Shown piece by piece: positions 47,031 through 59,918 of a stretch of DNA of 64,000 nt (the stretch's first letter is position 1; each line of letters opens with the position of its first letter). Origin of the DNA: Atherix ibis (Eukaryota > Arthropoda > Insecta > Diptera > Athericidae); NCBI GenBank assembly GCA_958298945.1, contig OY282607.1:35435000-35498999 (forward strand), written 5' to 3'. The notes under the pieces were generated by a model, which was not told the origin of the DNA, searched no databases, and saw only the letters and a list, made by a program, of their open reading frames with translations. A program made the position numbers and the translations under genes.

Positions 47031-49885
47031 ATTTTTTATACCATTTTTGTGCCATTCATTTTACCATGCCTACAATTTCTTTTTGAGTAGAACTCCTTCT
47101 ATTATGGAGCTTCAAGACCAAATCGTGTCTTTCTCAAGTTTTTTGTTAGATTTCCTAAACTTATCTAATATGCTCCATAAAATTTAACAAATTCAATTAA
47201 TTTCACAATGCCAACTAACGCGAAACATAAATTCACAAAATGGCCTCAAGATTTTAGCGCTAAAAAAGGACCTCTGACTTTTGCCGTAAAGATCTTAAAT
47301 AAAAAATACATAAACAATTGATTAAGGACCAAATTACTGCTTATATTTGTTCAATGTCTAAACTGAAATTTAAATATTCAAGATTGATTAACTTTCACTG
47401 ACTCATAAAGTGAATAACGAATCTTCGCATGAAAAAAAAAACCCTGACGAAAATGCAAATTTACTCAGTTAATTAAAAAATTTAAAAAAAAAATATATTT
47501 CACCAATGCATTTAAAAAAAATTCATTGCACTCGTATTCATAAAAAGATAAATATTCTTTGAGACTGAAAATTGTATAATGGAAAATTGTGGAAGAAAAA
47601 TTACTCAATGGCTGTCAGTTGATTGAAAATTTTTCATAAACTACGTACGCTAAGAAGACTGACACTATTGGAAATACAATATATAATTTATTAAATTTAT
47701 ACATTGTTAATTATCTCTCACACCCCACAAAATCATCGAATCGTTACTATCCAATCCTACTAATTTGATGGTGTTAAAATTATGGAAAAATTGTTGACAC
47801 AAATTCGTTTTTTTTTATTCCGCCATTGATTAAATTACAGCCCAAAAAGAATGGAATCATATGGCATGTCATAGTTTAAAATGGATTTAATCTCTTTACG
47901 TACTCTTTTATACAAGCTAAATCTTGGATTGTCTTATTGTCGGTGGGGTATTGTTTTTATTTCGTAAATTTCCCGTGAAATAATGTGCAATATCTTTTCG
48001 TTTATATTATCTTGACTTTTTTGTAAATAAATACAAATAAAGTACGGGGGATTATTTTATATCATCAGAAAATAGCTACCAGATACAGAGAGTAGTCACC
48101 TAATAGTGTACTAACTAGTAGCTCGTACTCTGTACTTATTTGTCGTGGCCTAGTTTTTTCTGGTTCTTTTTTTTCTAATTGACGGCTTCAACAATCAAAT
48201 GTGAATCATGAGAATTCTCTGACTTTTAGTTACTATTTTGTAATATTTATTATTTAACGTAAACCTGTGAATGATCAAATTAGTATCTAGAAAATTTTCG
48301 ATAATATTACGTCTCTCGGTTTCCCCTCGTAGATGCTTATTAAATTATGCGAAATTTACTAAAAATAATTGTAGAAAAATAACTGCTTTTTTATTTAATT
48401 TTATTTTTGGTTTTAATTTAGACTTTCTTAGGTATTTTGAAATTTTTAGTCAGAGAAATTCTTTAAAAATACGTATTCTATAGGGTTATATATTTTGTGT
48501 TTCGGAAAGTGAAGCACTGTCATTTGACAGCTGTCAAACATATATCTTATCCAAGGTAAGATATGTTTAGTTACATTATGAACTGTTTAATTATAGAATA
48601 ATGAGTTAGAAAATGTCCTGATTGGATGCTGTTAGAAGATATTCTGATAAGAAGATATGCTGATTGGGTGTTGATTTTTTTAACTAAATTTTCATTTTTA
48701 TTAGAGCAAAATTTTAAAAAAAGCAACAAAATTATTTATTCCAAAATATAATTCAATAAGCCAAATTTCCATATGTATGGTACTGAAAACCAATAAGTGA
48801 CTGTGGATAAGCCTTTTTATCTACAAAAAGTGACTGTCTGAGGTGCACTTTGGTCACAATTCTGACAGGTATGAACGTATGAATTTATACATTTTTTTAT
48901 TCAATAAAATGGTGGCTGTAAGCTTTATTATGTTAATAATCCACAGGATCATGTCAATTTTACTCCAAGATCTTTTGACACAGATAATCCTCAAATTTAA
49001 AAGCATTTTGAAAAAATATCGGGTTCCGTGAAAACCATTTGAATAATATTTCATTTTATGACTAATGGCGGAGTTTTGTCAAAACAATTAAATAAAAATT
49101 TTACCAAAGTATGAATAAAACTAGAATATTTTTGTATATAGTTTCATTAAACTATAAAATCTTTGTATAGTTTTTTTTAATTTATAAAATAATTGGACGA
49201 AACTATTAAAAAGCCTTTATAATTAATCAAATTTTAAAAAAAATGGAAGCAAATTTTCTATACACCAAAAAACTTTAAAAATATCAAAAAAATTATAGGT
49301 TTTTATATTTTTATTCAATAAACACTGTTTAGTAATTTGAATTAATAAACAGTACTAGAAAAAAATTTCTAAACTTAAAAAACTCAAAGCAATCAGTATA
49401 AATTATAAAAATTGAATAGAAAGAAAATATATTCATGTAAGAAGAGCTGAAAAACATCTAATATTAATTAATTATAATTTTCAATTTGTTGATTTTTTTT
49501 CGCCATTTTTTTGACATATTTTTATTAAAACTGGAACAAAATTAACATAATTTTCTCCAAACTTTGTGATTCATAAATAAATTCAAATTTCACTTTTGGT
49601 AAATCTTTTTTTCTTTCTTTTTAAACAAAATAGAAATTGATGAAGGGAATAAGTTAATATATTTAGAAATTTTATATTCCTAATGCATAATAACTTTGGA
49701 GAAGCAAGTACTAAAAATAAATACTTTTTATATACATGATATTATATATCAGGGGTGGACAAATGCAGTTCCCAGAGCCGTATATTGCTCATCCCTGAGT
49801 TTAAATTTGTATATTTAAAATTATGTAACTGGGTGTTCATTAATAATTAATAATGATATGGAAATAATAATTTTGAGGTGTGGTA
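47031..49885. other. AT-rich intronic DNA with a small palindrome cluster
   Basis: No gene is supported. TTTGACAGCTGTCAAA, a perfect 16-bp palindrome, is at 48523-48538, followed at once by an imperfect one (ATATCTTATCC with GGTAAGATAT). Confidence 0.5.
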
Positions 49886-50945
49886 GGACAGTAATGCGAC
49901 AGCCATCAATGAAAGAAATTTGGCAATACTGCAGACTTCATCATTTTCTGAGCCCATCAAACGATCTGGCACCATTGCCGAATTCTCCTTATTCTGGCAA
50001 TACTGCAGGCGCAGTATAATAACCCCTTTTATGAGCTTTTCAAGAACTTATTATGAGGATTATGCACTTTGTTTCGATGTTGAAGTATTATGAGTCCTTA
50101 GTTTCGATGTTAAAGAACTTACTCATGTTCGTTTGCTTCTAGGCTCTTAGAGCTATCTGGCAAAACGGTGGACTTCTTCTTCACATATCTTTTACGTATA
50201 TATTTACATATACAGGATAAAGTTCAACCTCGTCTGATAACTACGTGACTCTATAGAGCGTGGTAATTGAAATTATGTCACGAAAAATGGAAAAGCTAAA
50301 TTTGGAGCAACGATGTGTCATTAAATTTTGTGTTAAGCTTGGTAAATCCACGAGTTTGACTTAAAAAAAGTTGTAACGAACCTTTTGAAAATAATCCTTG
50401 AAAAACAAATTTTCCGGTGATAGAAGGCATTTTTCAAAGGGGGACGAAGCAGTGGAACATGAACCTCGCTCAAAGAGTCCTTCAACATCAAAAACTGACT
50501 GTCAACCAAGTTTTTTTTACAGATAACTTCCTTTTAGGCTCAGAGAAAGCGGACTACTTAGAAAGAGATTATATCGCTCAGGGAGGTGCCTAATATCGAG
50601 AATTAATGACAATGCAAAACGCGTAAGGTCAGACCATCGATTAACATTGAAGCTCCTTGAAATGCTCATAAAAAGGGTTCTTCGTGTTAGATCGCATATT
50701 GCAGAAACTTGGGCCATCAACTTGCTTTTTTCGTGAAAAGGAATTCTTGTATAATCTTCAAGGTAAAAAAATAACTTGGAAGTACATTATTTTGGTACTG
50801 TTGACCACAATATTTACACCTGCCCAAGAAAACTACGTTGAAGTGGATAACATTGATGTATAAAAATAAAATATAATAATTCCAAAACAAAAAATCAGTC
50901 TCATTGCGCTTCTGCGACATTGTATATGTGTAATTTTCGTCAAAA
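49886..50945 (+). mobile_element. Mariner (HTH_48) relic in gene B intron 1
   Basis: The leader has TTTGGCAATACTGCAG and CTACGTGACTCTATAGAGCG. The coding relic gives MEKLNLEQRCVIKFCVKLGK at 50290-50350, then FSKGDEAVEHEPRSKSPSTS near 50430, and broken pieces to about 50930. The N-terminal part is among the best preserved of this family in the window. Minus-strand open frames here are shadows. Confidence 0.75.
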
Positions 50946-53900
50946 ATTTTATCCGATACACATTTCGAAAATTTAACATTTTTTATGACTGCCCGCCTGT
51001 ATTTAATATAAAATTTTTTCTAAAAGTTAATATTTCTAAACGAAACGTTCTTTTTTAATTGGTTTAAAATTTTTTTTGTAAACTTCCAAGTAATATTATA
51101 CTTAGTAACTATGAAGCAAATGGAAGTAAAGAACAAAATATAATTACACATAATTTAAGGTCAACATTGAAATGTGATGAAGGCAAAAAAAAACTTACAC
51201 TTTTCATAATAACTGATGATTTTTTGACAATTTCAAAGTCTTTGTTGGTTTTTGAAAAGACCTTGGTTTAACTAAAATAATAACAACAATACATATAAAA
51301 CAAAAGAGAAATAGTTAATAGTACTAAAAGTATTTAAAAAAATAATAATAATAACTTCAAGTTCTTAAAAATTAATGTCACAGAAAAAAAAGAAAAATAG
51401 TTTATATCACGTAGTACGTACTCGTACATTAGATATAAATAATTGTTGTTGGAATATTTGGCATTGATTACCATCAAAATATAACGAAAAACAAATTATA
51501 GTAAGTTGGTGTGATGCAATATTTGTGATATAAATTTATTTTCAACAATTGAAATTATCATTATTGAACTTGTGAAATATTTTAAGAATTCTATCCACGT
51601 AAGGTTTAGTAATTATTTCGTGACTAAAATAAGAGAAACTTTTCATTACTGTTGAAATTGATGACGATTCCACCAAATACGAGGGAGTTAGAAATAAATA
51701 TTGTAATTAGCCACTAGTAGTTAAAGTTCGATGTGCGCCAGTTAAAAGAAATTAAATATTTTATGTTTTTATTTTTTATTTTTAAACCACAAGTTAATTT
51801 CCAATATAGTACGGTATAAACACCTATCGGCGTTTCTACATTTAACGAGAGCAAAGAATATTCTAATAAATCTACGAGTCGATTTTTATGAAAGGATAAA
51901 CGGAAATGAAATATTTGGAAATGGGTTTTGATACGAACAGAAATTAGGAGACAAGAAATTTTGAGGAAGCCCTTGGATTGTAAAGACTGGGTGCAAAGTT
52001 TGATTTCATAAGTCCAAATAGGTTTAATAATTGCGTTGTTTATTAAAAGTTTAATATTTGTTGCCATCATCGAACGGGTATCTTGAAAAGGTCTTTTCAG
52101 TCGGGTATGTGGGATTTAGGTTAATATCTTCTTTTGGTGAATTCCTATTCTTTGGTACATTGTGAAGTTATATTTTCTTAAAGGTATAAAAAAGTGAAAC
52201 ACATTAATTTTTTTATTTTATTATTATCTATAACTTTATGCAATTTGCATCAAACAGGCTGTTTAACCAAAAATATTAGGTGATAAAGGCATATAGAGGA
52301 AAACACACTTTTATGTCTTCCTCTCCTTGTATTCATATACTTGCCTTTTACTCCTCAGGACCAGGATGATTTATTTTATCATTTAAAAGAAATCTTGTTT
52401 TAAATGTAGATGAACATTTATTAAAAGGGTCGGAGTGAATGAGGGGGGGGGGGGAAGAACAGTTAACCAACGAATGGTGGATGACACTTTGTCATAGAGA
52501 ATTGATTAATTTTTTGTAAAATTCGGGATTGTAAGATTTAAACTAGATGGAAATCGGAATGCTTTGGCGAACCCGAAAGTTCGAGTTTGTACGTCCATAT
52601 TGGTTTCAGTATCATCTTGTAATTGTCAATTAAAATCTTTTGCCTAGAAGTCGTAATAGGTTTTTGTATCGTCCGTTAAGTTTATAACATTTTATTTTCA
52701 GGTAAGAGGTCCAGGTTAACTGGGTATCGATTATAAGTTCCGAGTAATGCACATTTATTTTCTTGTAGAATATTACTGACATTTAGGGTTTTATCAAGGT
52801 TCTGTTCTCAGCGAATGTGTCGTGCACACATTTTGTTCATTTACTCTTACTCTCCATTTTTTTGATGTGGTTTTATAAAATAAAATGAGACTGCAGAAAT
52901 ATTTTTATCATATTTATAAATATTATAGAATGCTACCTTGACAGATACCTGTACTGAAAGTTAATTTGAGGATCATATTATTTGTGGAGAACTGCTAAAG
53001 TGAATGAAATAATAATGTGCGAAAGATACTATTTTAAATATAATTTTATCAAGAAAAAATGCAACTTTTTTTGTTTAATTAGTACTGTAGTATGTCAAAA
53101 TTAATTAAATTCAATAAAATGTTAGTTTATTTTTTAAGTAAAAATTTGTCATTTTTCGGAAATGTTATTTTTTGGTAAATCGATTTAATATTTGCTATTA
53201 AATTTTCACGTTGAAAATTATTTGGGGCTCATTGAAATGTTCATTTGTTGAAGGTTATTAATAAAATTCGAAAATAATATTTATTAACCTTTTACTAAGC
53301 ACATTTAATAAAGCACGATATCTTAGCATACCTTCCGTCAAGTTTTTTAGACTCTAAATTTATACAAAATAAAATTATGTACAAGTTTTTTTTTAGAGAA
53401 TTTAAGTTCTCTTAAAAATATGCCAATTCAAATATTGTTTTTGAAATTAGTCGTTTGCATTGCTGAACCATATTTTTAATATTTTTATATGATAGAATCG
53501 AAGTAAAAAGCAAATTACAGAAATTTCTATATGCAAATTATGAGTATGGGCTCTGTCAAGGGTGTGGGATCTGCGAGAAGTATGGGATATAGGTTCCGTA
53601 GGTTTATTTAAACCGCCGGCAACTAAATGGACCCTAAATCTTACTTAAAATTTGCAAATTCAGAGTATGAGGTGTCGGATCTAGGATCTGTGCGAATAAA
53701 TTTGTAACATATTTTATCGTAGAATTTATAATAAAAAAAAATACATAAATTTCAATATTCGACTTGGGTGTATGGGATATGGGATCTAAAGTCCGTGTAA
53801 GGGACAGGGATTTAGAATAGCCCTACAGCAAGTCCGGCCTATTGTAAAAGGCTCCTAATTTTGAAAAAAAAAATTTTTGAAAAAAATACTGGAAAATATT

Positions 53901-56435
53901 TTTAAAAAAAACCGTCAAAGTTACTATAATAAAAAATATACAATATAGTAAATAGTCCAAAATATAGCAGGCAATTTGTAAATATTTCCTATTTCTAATG
54001 AGTTGAAATATCTATAAAAACATTTTAATTAAAATTGCAATTCTCAACTACTTATATTCTCAAATAAAACCAAAAACTTTAAATCGTGACTCTACTAAAT
54101 GAGACTTGAACAAAAAAGCTTAAATTCTTTCAAACAAATACACCATGTTTTGATTATTGTCTATCTCAGTACACTATGGCTATAGATAAAATATGATCCC
54201 AAGCATAGTAAACGATGGAGGTTAAGGAATTTATCTGGTATTTATTTTAATTTTTTTTTGTTATTGATGCATTTAATAATAATAAAACCTAAAAGCTAAC
54301 TTGAACTTGAACAGTGTTGATCTTTGAAATTGAACTTTAGGATAGTCTGAATAATATTTTCTACCTGTTTAGATAGGAGATGACAAATAAACGAATAAAA
54401 AGAAATATGACAAGAAAAATTACCATAGATAAATTCAGTACTCGAGCTGCCTTAACGAAATTTATGAGGGTGTGACTTAAAAACTTTGGAATTTATTTTC
54501 AATAAAATTGTCACTCACAATGATGGGCTTGTCTTCTCTTATAATAATAATATGAAATTATTTAGTTAAGATTTTAAAACAATCTATAATCATATAAGAG
54601 GAATTCAACAATAAAGACAGAAATTTGCACATTTTAATATGTATGATGGGGTCTTCTTAAAGATATTTTTTTTAGGAAATCTTAAAACTCAATATCAGGT
54701 ATATTTTCAAAAATATTTTATTCCACAGGATCTTAAAAGTGTTAGGATTTTTTTAAATAAATGTAAGACAAATACTTTTGGTTCTTTCTTTGAAATTACT
54801 ATTTAAGAAAATTGACCAACATTTTCATTTTTATTTTAATATCTACATTTTATGATTTTTTTAAACAAAAATTTACATAAACTCAATAATTTCTTCATAC
54901 CCAAAACTTAATTGATATAACACAATTTAAGTTCTATTAGGTTAATCTATTAGGTTTTTTTTAAATATAATAATAGACTTTATAAATATTTTAAGGTTGT
55001 TTTACAGGGAACATCTTTAGGATATATCCCAGGGGTCATTTAAGATACCGCCAAGACCTTGACACTATTTGTATAAATATACTTTATTTATGTAAAGTTT
55101 TGCTTATACTTTTAAAAATAAAGTAAAGTTTAAAATATTAAAAATTTAAATTTAAATTTCAAACTACTTTACTTTAAAATATTAAAAATTTCAGTTTTGA
55201 TTGTAATTTTAATTTTTTTTATATTAGTACGTTTATGTACAATTTTTCAAGAAAATTTGATAATATGTTAGAAAATTTTTAAAGTTAATCGAATTTTGTA
55301 GTGGAGGATGGAGGTTGCCTTAAGTTGTGACAGCATTACTTGAAATGACCACAAAAATATGCATTTTACATTTACTTATCATAATAATTGATATATTTGT
55401 AGGTATTTGTTGAGAAGTTAAAATATTCCATATACAATTATCGTTACTTATTTTCTCGGTTTTTTTCTTTTTGGTTATTGAGACCCTAAAATAGATATTT
55501 AGCGTATCCCAAGCTACAGCCAATTTTTTATCAATAAATATTTTATTTTTTTGAGTAGCAATAGATTGTGAGCTTTTGGAAAGGAGCTTTTGTTCTTTAC
55601 AATACGTATACGATCTTTTTGTGTATTTTACCGAACAAAGTCAAAAATTGCCGCTGGAACATAAAAAAAAGAAAACACTTAAAAATATTAAAATTAATGT
55701 CAATAAGACAAGTTAACTATATTTAATATTGTGATGATTAGTGAAAATGGAGCCGCATTCTGAGGATAGCAAGCCACTTTACTAACATTGATAATTGACT
55801 TCGTATCTTCAGATAAATACTGCTGAATAAAATGCCATAGTGAAGAAGATTCTTTACTAATGGTAATTTGTTAGTTTACCTAAATGTTAATTTAATTCTA
55901 CCAAGTAACAAATTATACCTCCTACGATGGTACTAATCCAAATGACTTACTTTGAACTTTTAAATGAAATTTAAACTGCTTGCATTTGTCAGTGGTTATC
56001 GAGAACTAATTGAAACTAATTTTTGAGTTCTACTATACATTGAAATTTTTGTTAGGTTAATTACTTCAATATCATATCCCCCAAAACATGGGCAATTCTT
56101 TGTTTTAAAAAAAGTTATTTATTATGACTTGAATAATCGCTTTGCTCATGATTCGTTGCTGTTTCTCATTATAAAAAGTTTTAATCCCGATTATATCTTA
56201 CACAAATAGGTTGCTATTTCCATCCTTTTTTTTTACAATGCCATCAATTTCCTTAACTCTATATAATGTGAACTTAAAAAAAACAGCTGAAATATAGCAC
56301 ATATTTGAAGATACTTCAGTGGCTCTAACGTATGCACTTTTCGATTTACTGTTGTTTTTTTTCAACATATTATTTTTTTTAAATAATTAAAAGTATTTAC
56401 TAATGTATTTAAGTAAAATTAAAAATAACAGAATT
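50946..56435. other. AT-rich intronic DNA
   Basis: No gene is supported. Notable points: TACTCGTA at 51419-51426, a run of G at about 52442-52454, and loosely repeated GGGATCTG/GTATGGGAT phrases between 53540 and 53810, suggesting a very old repeat. Confidence 0.45.
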
Positions 56436-56439
56436 CATT

Positions 56440-56882
56440 CGTAATTAAATGCAGCGCGTATTATTTCGAATACGTTTTAAAGTTCGAAGGTTACCACAAG
56501 ACTCCCCGCAAGACTCAATCCTTTTGATATAACACCAAATCTCAAAATTACGGGTCCTTAGAACTTTTCGTACAATAAAGCCAACATTTATAAAGCTTTG
56601 TGGTTTTTGGCACCATTATGTGGAGACCACATGTGGTTCAGATTATTTTTTTTAAGTTCAGACTAAAACAAATTGGAAATAAGACTGTCATAGTACTTAG
56701 AATTGGGGGTAAGGGTCTCTACTTCTTTATTTTTAAAGAAATACGGACCTACGACATGTTTAGACCAAAATGCACACCAGGTTATATGTACAATAGCTTC
56801 TCCAAAATCACTTGTGGTTTTTCAGAGCCCCGTATACGGAAATTTTTCTTATTGAAGTATTTATCAAATGAGTAGCCTCATC
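56440..56882 (-). mobile_element. Decayed DDE_3-type transposase relic, reverse orientation
   Basis: On the minus strand it reads SFDKYFNKKNFRIRGSEKPQ, then PGVHFGLNMS, FFKNKEVETLTPNSKYYDSL and WSPHNGAKNHKA. This parallels HFxLNGYVNKQNxRIW...NPQ, VWCA, GPYFFxN...VNGxRY and WFQQDGATCHTA. It is the same family as the relic at 3.9-4.3 kb. The 91-codon frame on the plus strand (56600-56875) is its shadow. Confidence 0.65.
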
Positions 56883-57035
56883 GCTGATTTTTTTTTAATT
56901 CTCTTAAAAAAATCAGCAACTAAGGCTTAGTGTTCCAGTACCTCGATCCGAGAACCTTCTGTTCAATTTTAACGCATTATTATATAACCGATCTATAATG
57001 TAAAATGGCAAACTTTAAGCTTTACGAATAATTTA

Positions 57036-58140
57036 CCAGGTGTATAGATGGCGTGTTTGGTCATAGATGGCGTGAGTGAGCGTATTAAGCTACCATAGAC
57101 ATGCCATACTTTTTTTATGAGTTTGACATCTGTCAACATTAATCAGTGCACATTGTCAGCGATTTCGTACAACATACATTTTTCCTTTGGTCTAGTTTTA
57201 TGCCAGAAAAAGAGCATATGCGGGAAGCTTTGCTTTTCTATTTCAATTTGAAGTAATCGGTTGCCGAATAGCATCGAATGCTTATGGAGGCCTATGACTT
57301 TATCAGAAACAACATGCCTAGACTGGTTTCGTGGAACCATCAATTGCAGGCTCTTTTGGACGAAGACGATACCCAATCGCAAAAAATGCTCCCGGAACAA
57401 TTCGGTGTTACTCAACTAGCCATTTCCATGTGTCTGCGTGCCATGGAGAAGATTGAAAAAATCGGAAAATGGGTGCTGCATGAATTGCGAAATCACATGC
57501 GAAATCCTGCTCGCCAGACAAACAAAAAAATCGTTCCTGCATCGGATTGTGACAGGCGATGAAAAGTGAATATATTTAGAGAATCCTAAACAGAAGAAAT
57601 CGTGGGTTCATCCCGGCCAAGCATCAACATCTTCCCCAAGACCAAATCGCTTCGGACGGAAGAAGATGCTGTGCATTTGGTGGGATCAGCAGGGTATCGT
57701 CTACTATGAGATGTTGAAACTTCGTGAAACTGTCAATACCCACCGCTACCACCAACAACTGATCAAATTACGTCGTGCTCTGCGTGAAAAAAGGACGGAA
57801 TATCAACAAAGACATGACCAGGTCTGTTGAATAAGCTACCCCACCCCACTTATTCAACAGACCTGGCCTCTTCCGACTACCACCGGTTTTCGTCGATGGG
57901 CCACGCGCTGGCTGAGCAGCACTTCGATTCTTACGAAAACGTCCGAAAACGGCTTGATGAGTGGTTTGCCTCGAAAAAGAAGGAATTTTTTTGGCGTGGC
58001 ATCCACAAATTGCCCGAGAGATGGGAAAAATGTGTAGCTAGCGGGGGCAAGTACTTTGAATAAATTTGTTTTTGCTTTTTATGGAAAATATATGTGTTTT
58101 TTTTGACTAAAAAACAGCGGATTTAAGCTTATACACCTTG
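57036..58140 (+). mobile_element. Mos1-like mariner, copy M4, internally deleted
   Basis: A 1105-bp element between TA sites. The left end CCAGGTGTATAGATGGCGTG lacks most of the inner terminal repeat found in other copies; the right end, reversed, reads CAAGGTGTATAAGCTTAAAT. It is about 150 bases shorter than M2 and M3. Confidence 0.9.
57193..58063 (+). pseudogene. Broken Mos1-like transposase in M4
   Basis: The region before the family N terminus has lost the bases with the ATG (CCTTTGGTCTAG where M1 has an extra eight). Frames are broken repeatedly; recognisable parts include ALLDEDDTQSQKMLPEQFGV, AMEKIEKIGKWVLHEL, MLCIWWDQQGIVYYEMLK and the C terminus HKLPERWEKCVASGGKYFE. The stretch that should carry the second catalytic Asp (FLHDNAPSH) is deleted, and an 18-bp inverted copy of nearby sequence sits at the junction (57818-57866). 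Confidence 0.9.
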
Positions 58141-58941
58141 TAATCTTGGATGACATATAATTCAGAAATTATCAAATAACAGAGCTATAATTTTTAAACT
58201 ACAGATTGGATAACTCTTTATTTACTCGTATAATCTCTATATTGGAGGTTATGTTCTAACGCAATTTTGTCTTAACTAAAAGTATTTAAAAATAAAACAG
58301 AGCATTTTTAAAGTATAAATTATAACGAAAGAAAAATTTTAAGCTTAAATGACTCGTGAGGATATAATACAATTATTTTAATGCGTGAGGATATAATACA
58401 ATTATTTATATACTGCTCACAGTATTTATTGGATAGTTTCGACAATCTATTGTATTGCAATTATTGAATAAAACTTTCTACATAATTTATTTTCAATTAA
58501 AAAAATCAATTCGTTATTGCTTATCAATACTAGTTTACCTCATTACATATGTTTATTATTAAAGAAAATCTATTTCAAAATTATTATTATATAATTACTC
58601 ATATTCAAGACAAAAATCCTCAAGAGAGTTTTTTAATTTATTTATACCTGAGTAAAATTATTTAATTATGAAAAACTGATTCAGAAAAGAATAAAAAATG
58701 GTATTGCCAAGAGTGAGTGTTTCCATATGACGTTAACAAGACACTTTGCATATTTGCTTGAATAAATCAAGTTCACCTTAACTGCTATTATTAGTTAACA
58801 AATAGTTTATTTGTTTAATTGTAGTATTGACATTTTTAAATTTTTCTTTAATGACATAACAAATTATACTGATATATAACTAAAATAAAAACAACAACTA
58901 AAAATTACTAAAAATATTAATTATGTCAAGAAAAACTTTAC
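58141..58941. other. Intron 1 of gene B, AT-rich
   Basis: A short duplication of GTGAGGATATAATACAATTA lies at about 58356 and 58386, and a TACTCGTA octamer at 58223-58230. No gene is seen. Confidence 0.5.
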
Positions 58942-58987
58942 CAACAAGTTGTTTTTTTTGTTGTGTCGCAATCATTTTACTTGTCAT
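58942..58987 (-). CDS. Proposed first coding exon of emp-like gene B
   Basis: A 46-base exon with ATG at 58987 encoding MTSKMIATQQKKQLV plus one base, followed by a GTAAAG donor at 58941. Joined to exon 2 it gives KQLVGFAIVFALC: a short basic cytoplasmic tail running straight into the first membrane span, as expected for CD36 proteins, and the total becomes 1536 bases with no phase conflict. The exon was found by looking for a phase-1 donor with an in-frame ATG. The exon is tiny and the donor is not the strongest type, so it remains a prediction. It implies an intron of 13,606 bases. Confidence 0.6.
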
Positions 58988-59918
58988 TATTTTTTGTTTT
59001 TTTTTTTTTATAACTAATAGCATAGAATTTTGTTTATGATTTTTGTAAAAGTTATATGAAAATAAAATATTCTATAAATATGCTCAAGTCAAAGTACAGC
59101 ACAGGTAATTTAGATAAGATGACAAAAAGTTTTGAAATTTTCGTGGTATTAGTAGTTAGAAAAATACTGCAATATATAAACTTGAACTGATGGCTGACTG
59201 ACTCTGATAAAAGTAGACCTCCTAAGTTAGTATCAAGGTTTTTGGTTTGAATAATTTTAATAATAGTTCTTTTTTTTTGATTTACCAGTAAAGTTATGTT
59301 TCTAGTTTAAATGTTTGTTAACAGCAAAATTGTAATTAACAAAATCCGAAAGTGATTTTGTCCCATTTTGCTTATAACTTTTTAAAGAGTGCAATATTTT
59401 ATTGCATGTATTTTTCGCAATATCTCTGATCTTTGTTAATTAGTGTCATAGCAAAAATTATGCACTTGCTTTTAATTTGAATCTTGACAATTATTATTTA
59501 ATTAATTGTATAGAATTAGTATCTCTAGATGAGAATGCATTTTGTTTAGAATTTTTTAATTTATATCTGTAATTATAATGGGAAACAATTAATTTTTTTC
59601 TTCAAAGATTTTCAAAAGAAATAAAAAAAAATTACGTATTTAAAATATTTTTTTTCATCTATGAATTTTCCTATTAATGAAAACTATTTAATATTCCAGT
59701 ATTTGTGATCATAATATCAAAATGTAGGTTTTTAATTTGATAAAACCATATAAGATTTATCCAATTTGTTCTTTGAAAAGTAAAATTTATAAAAAAATAC
59801 ATTTAAAATATTTATGTTGATAATGTATTTACATTTATAATATTTCTTAAAGCCAGATCATTATATATTAAATATAAAATATTATTCATAATAATGCTAC
59901 CACAACAGTATACATATA
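58988..59918. other. Region upstream of the proposed gene B start
   Basis: AT-rich with no visible promoter element. If exon 1 is right, the 5' UTR lies here or in an upstream exon. Confidence 0.4.

Noticed and set aside
51188..51210. Minus-strand ATG AAA AGT with a GTAAGT donor as the first exon of gene B
   Set aside because: Its phase does not fit exon 2; joining it creates an early stop.
52442..52454. Run of G
   Set aside because: A homopolymer of about 12-13 bases without further structure; possibly a sequencing problem.
56600..56875. 91-codon plus-strand frame with ATG
   Set aside because: The opposite strand carries a recognisable DDE_3 transposase relic; this frame is its shadow.
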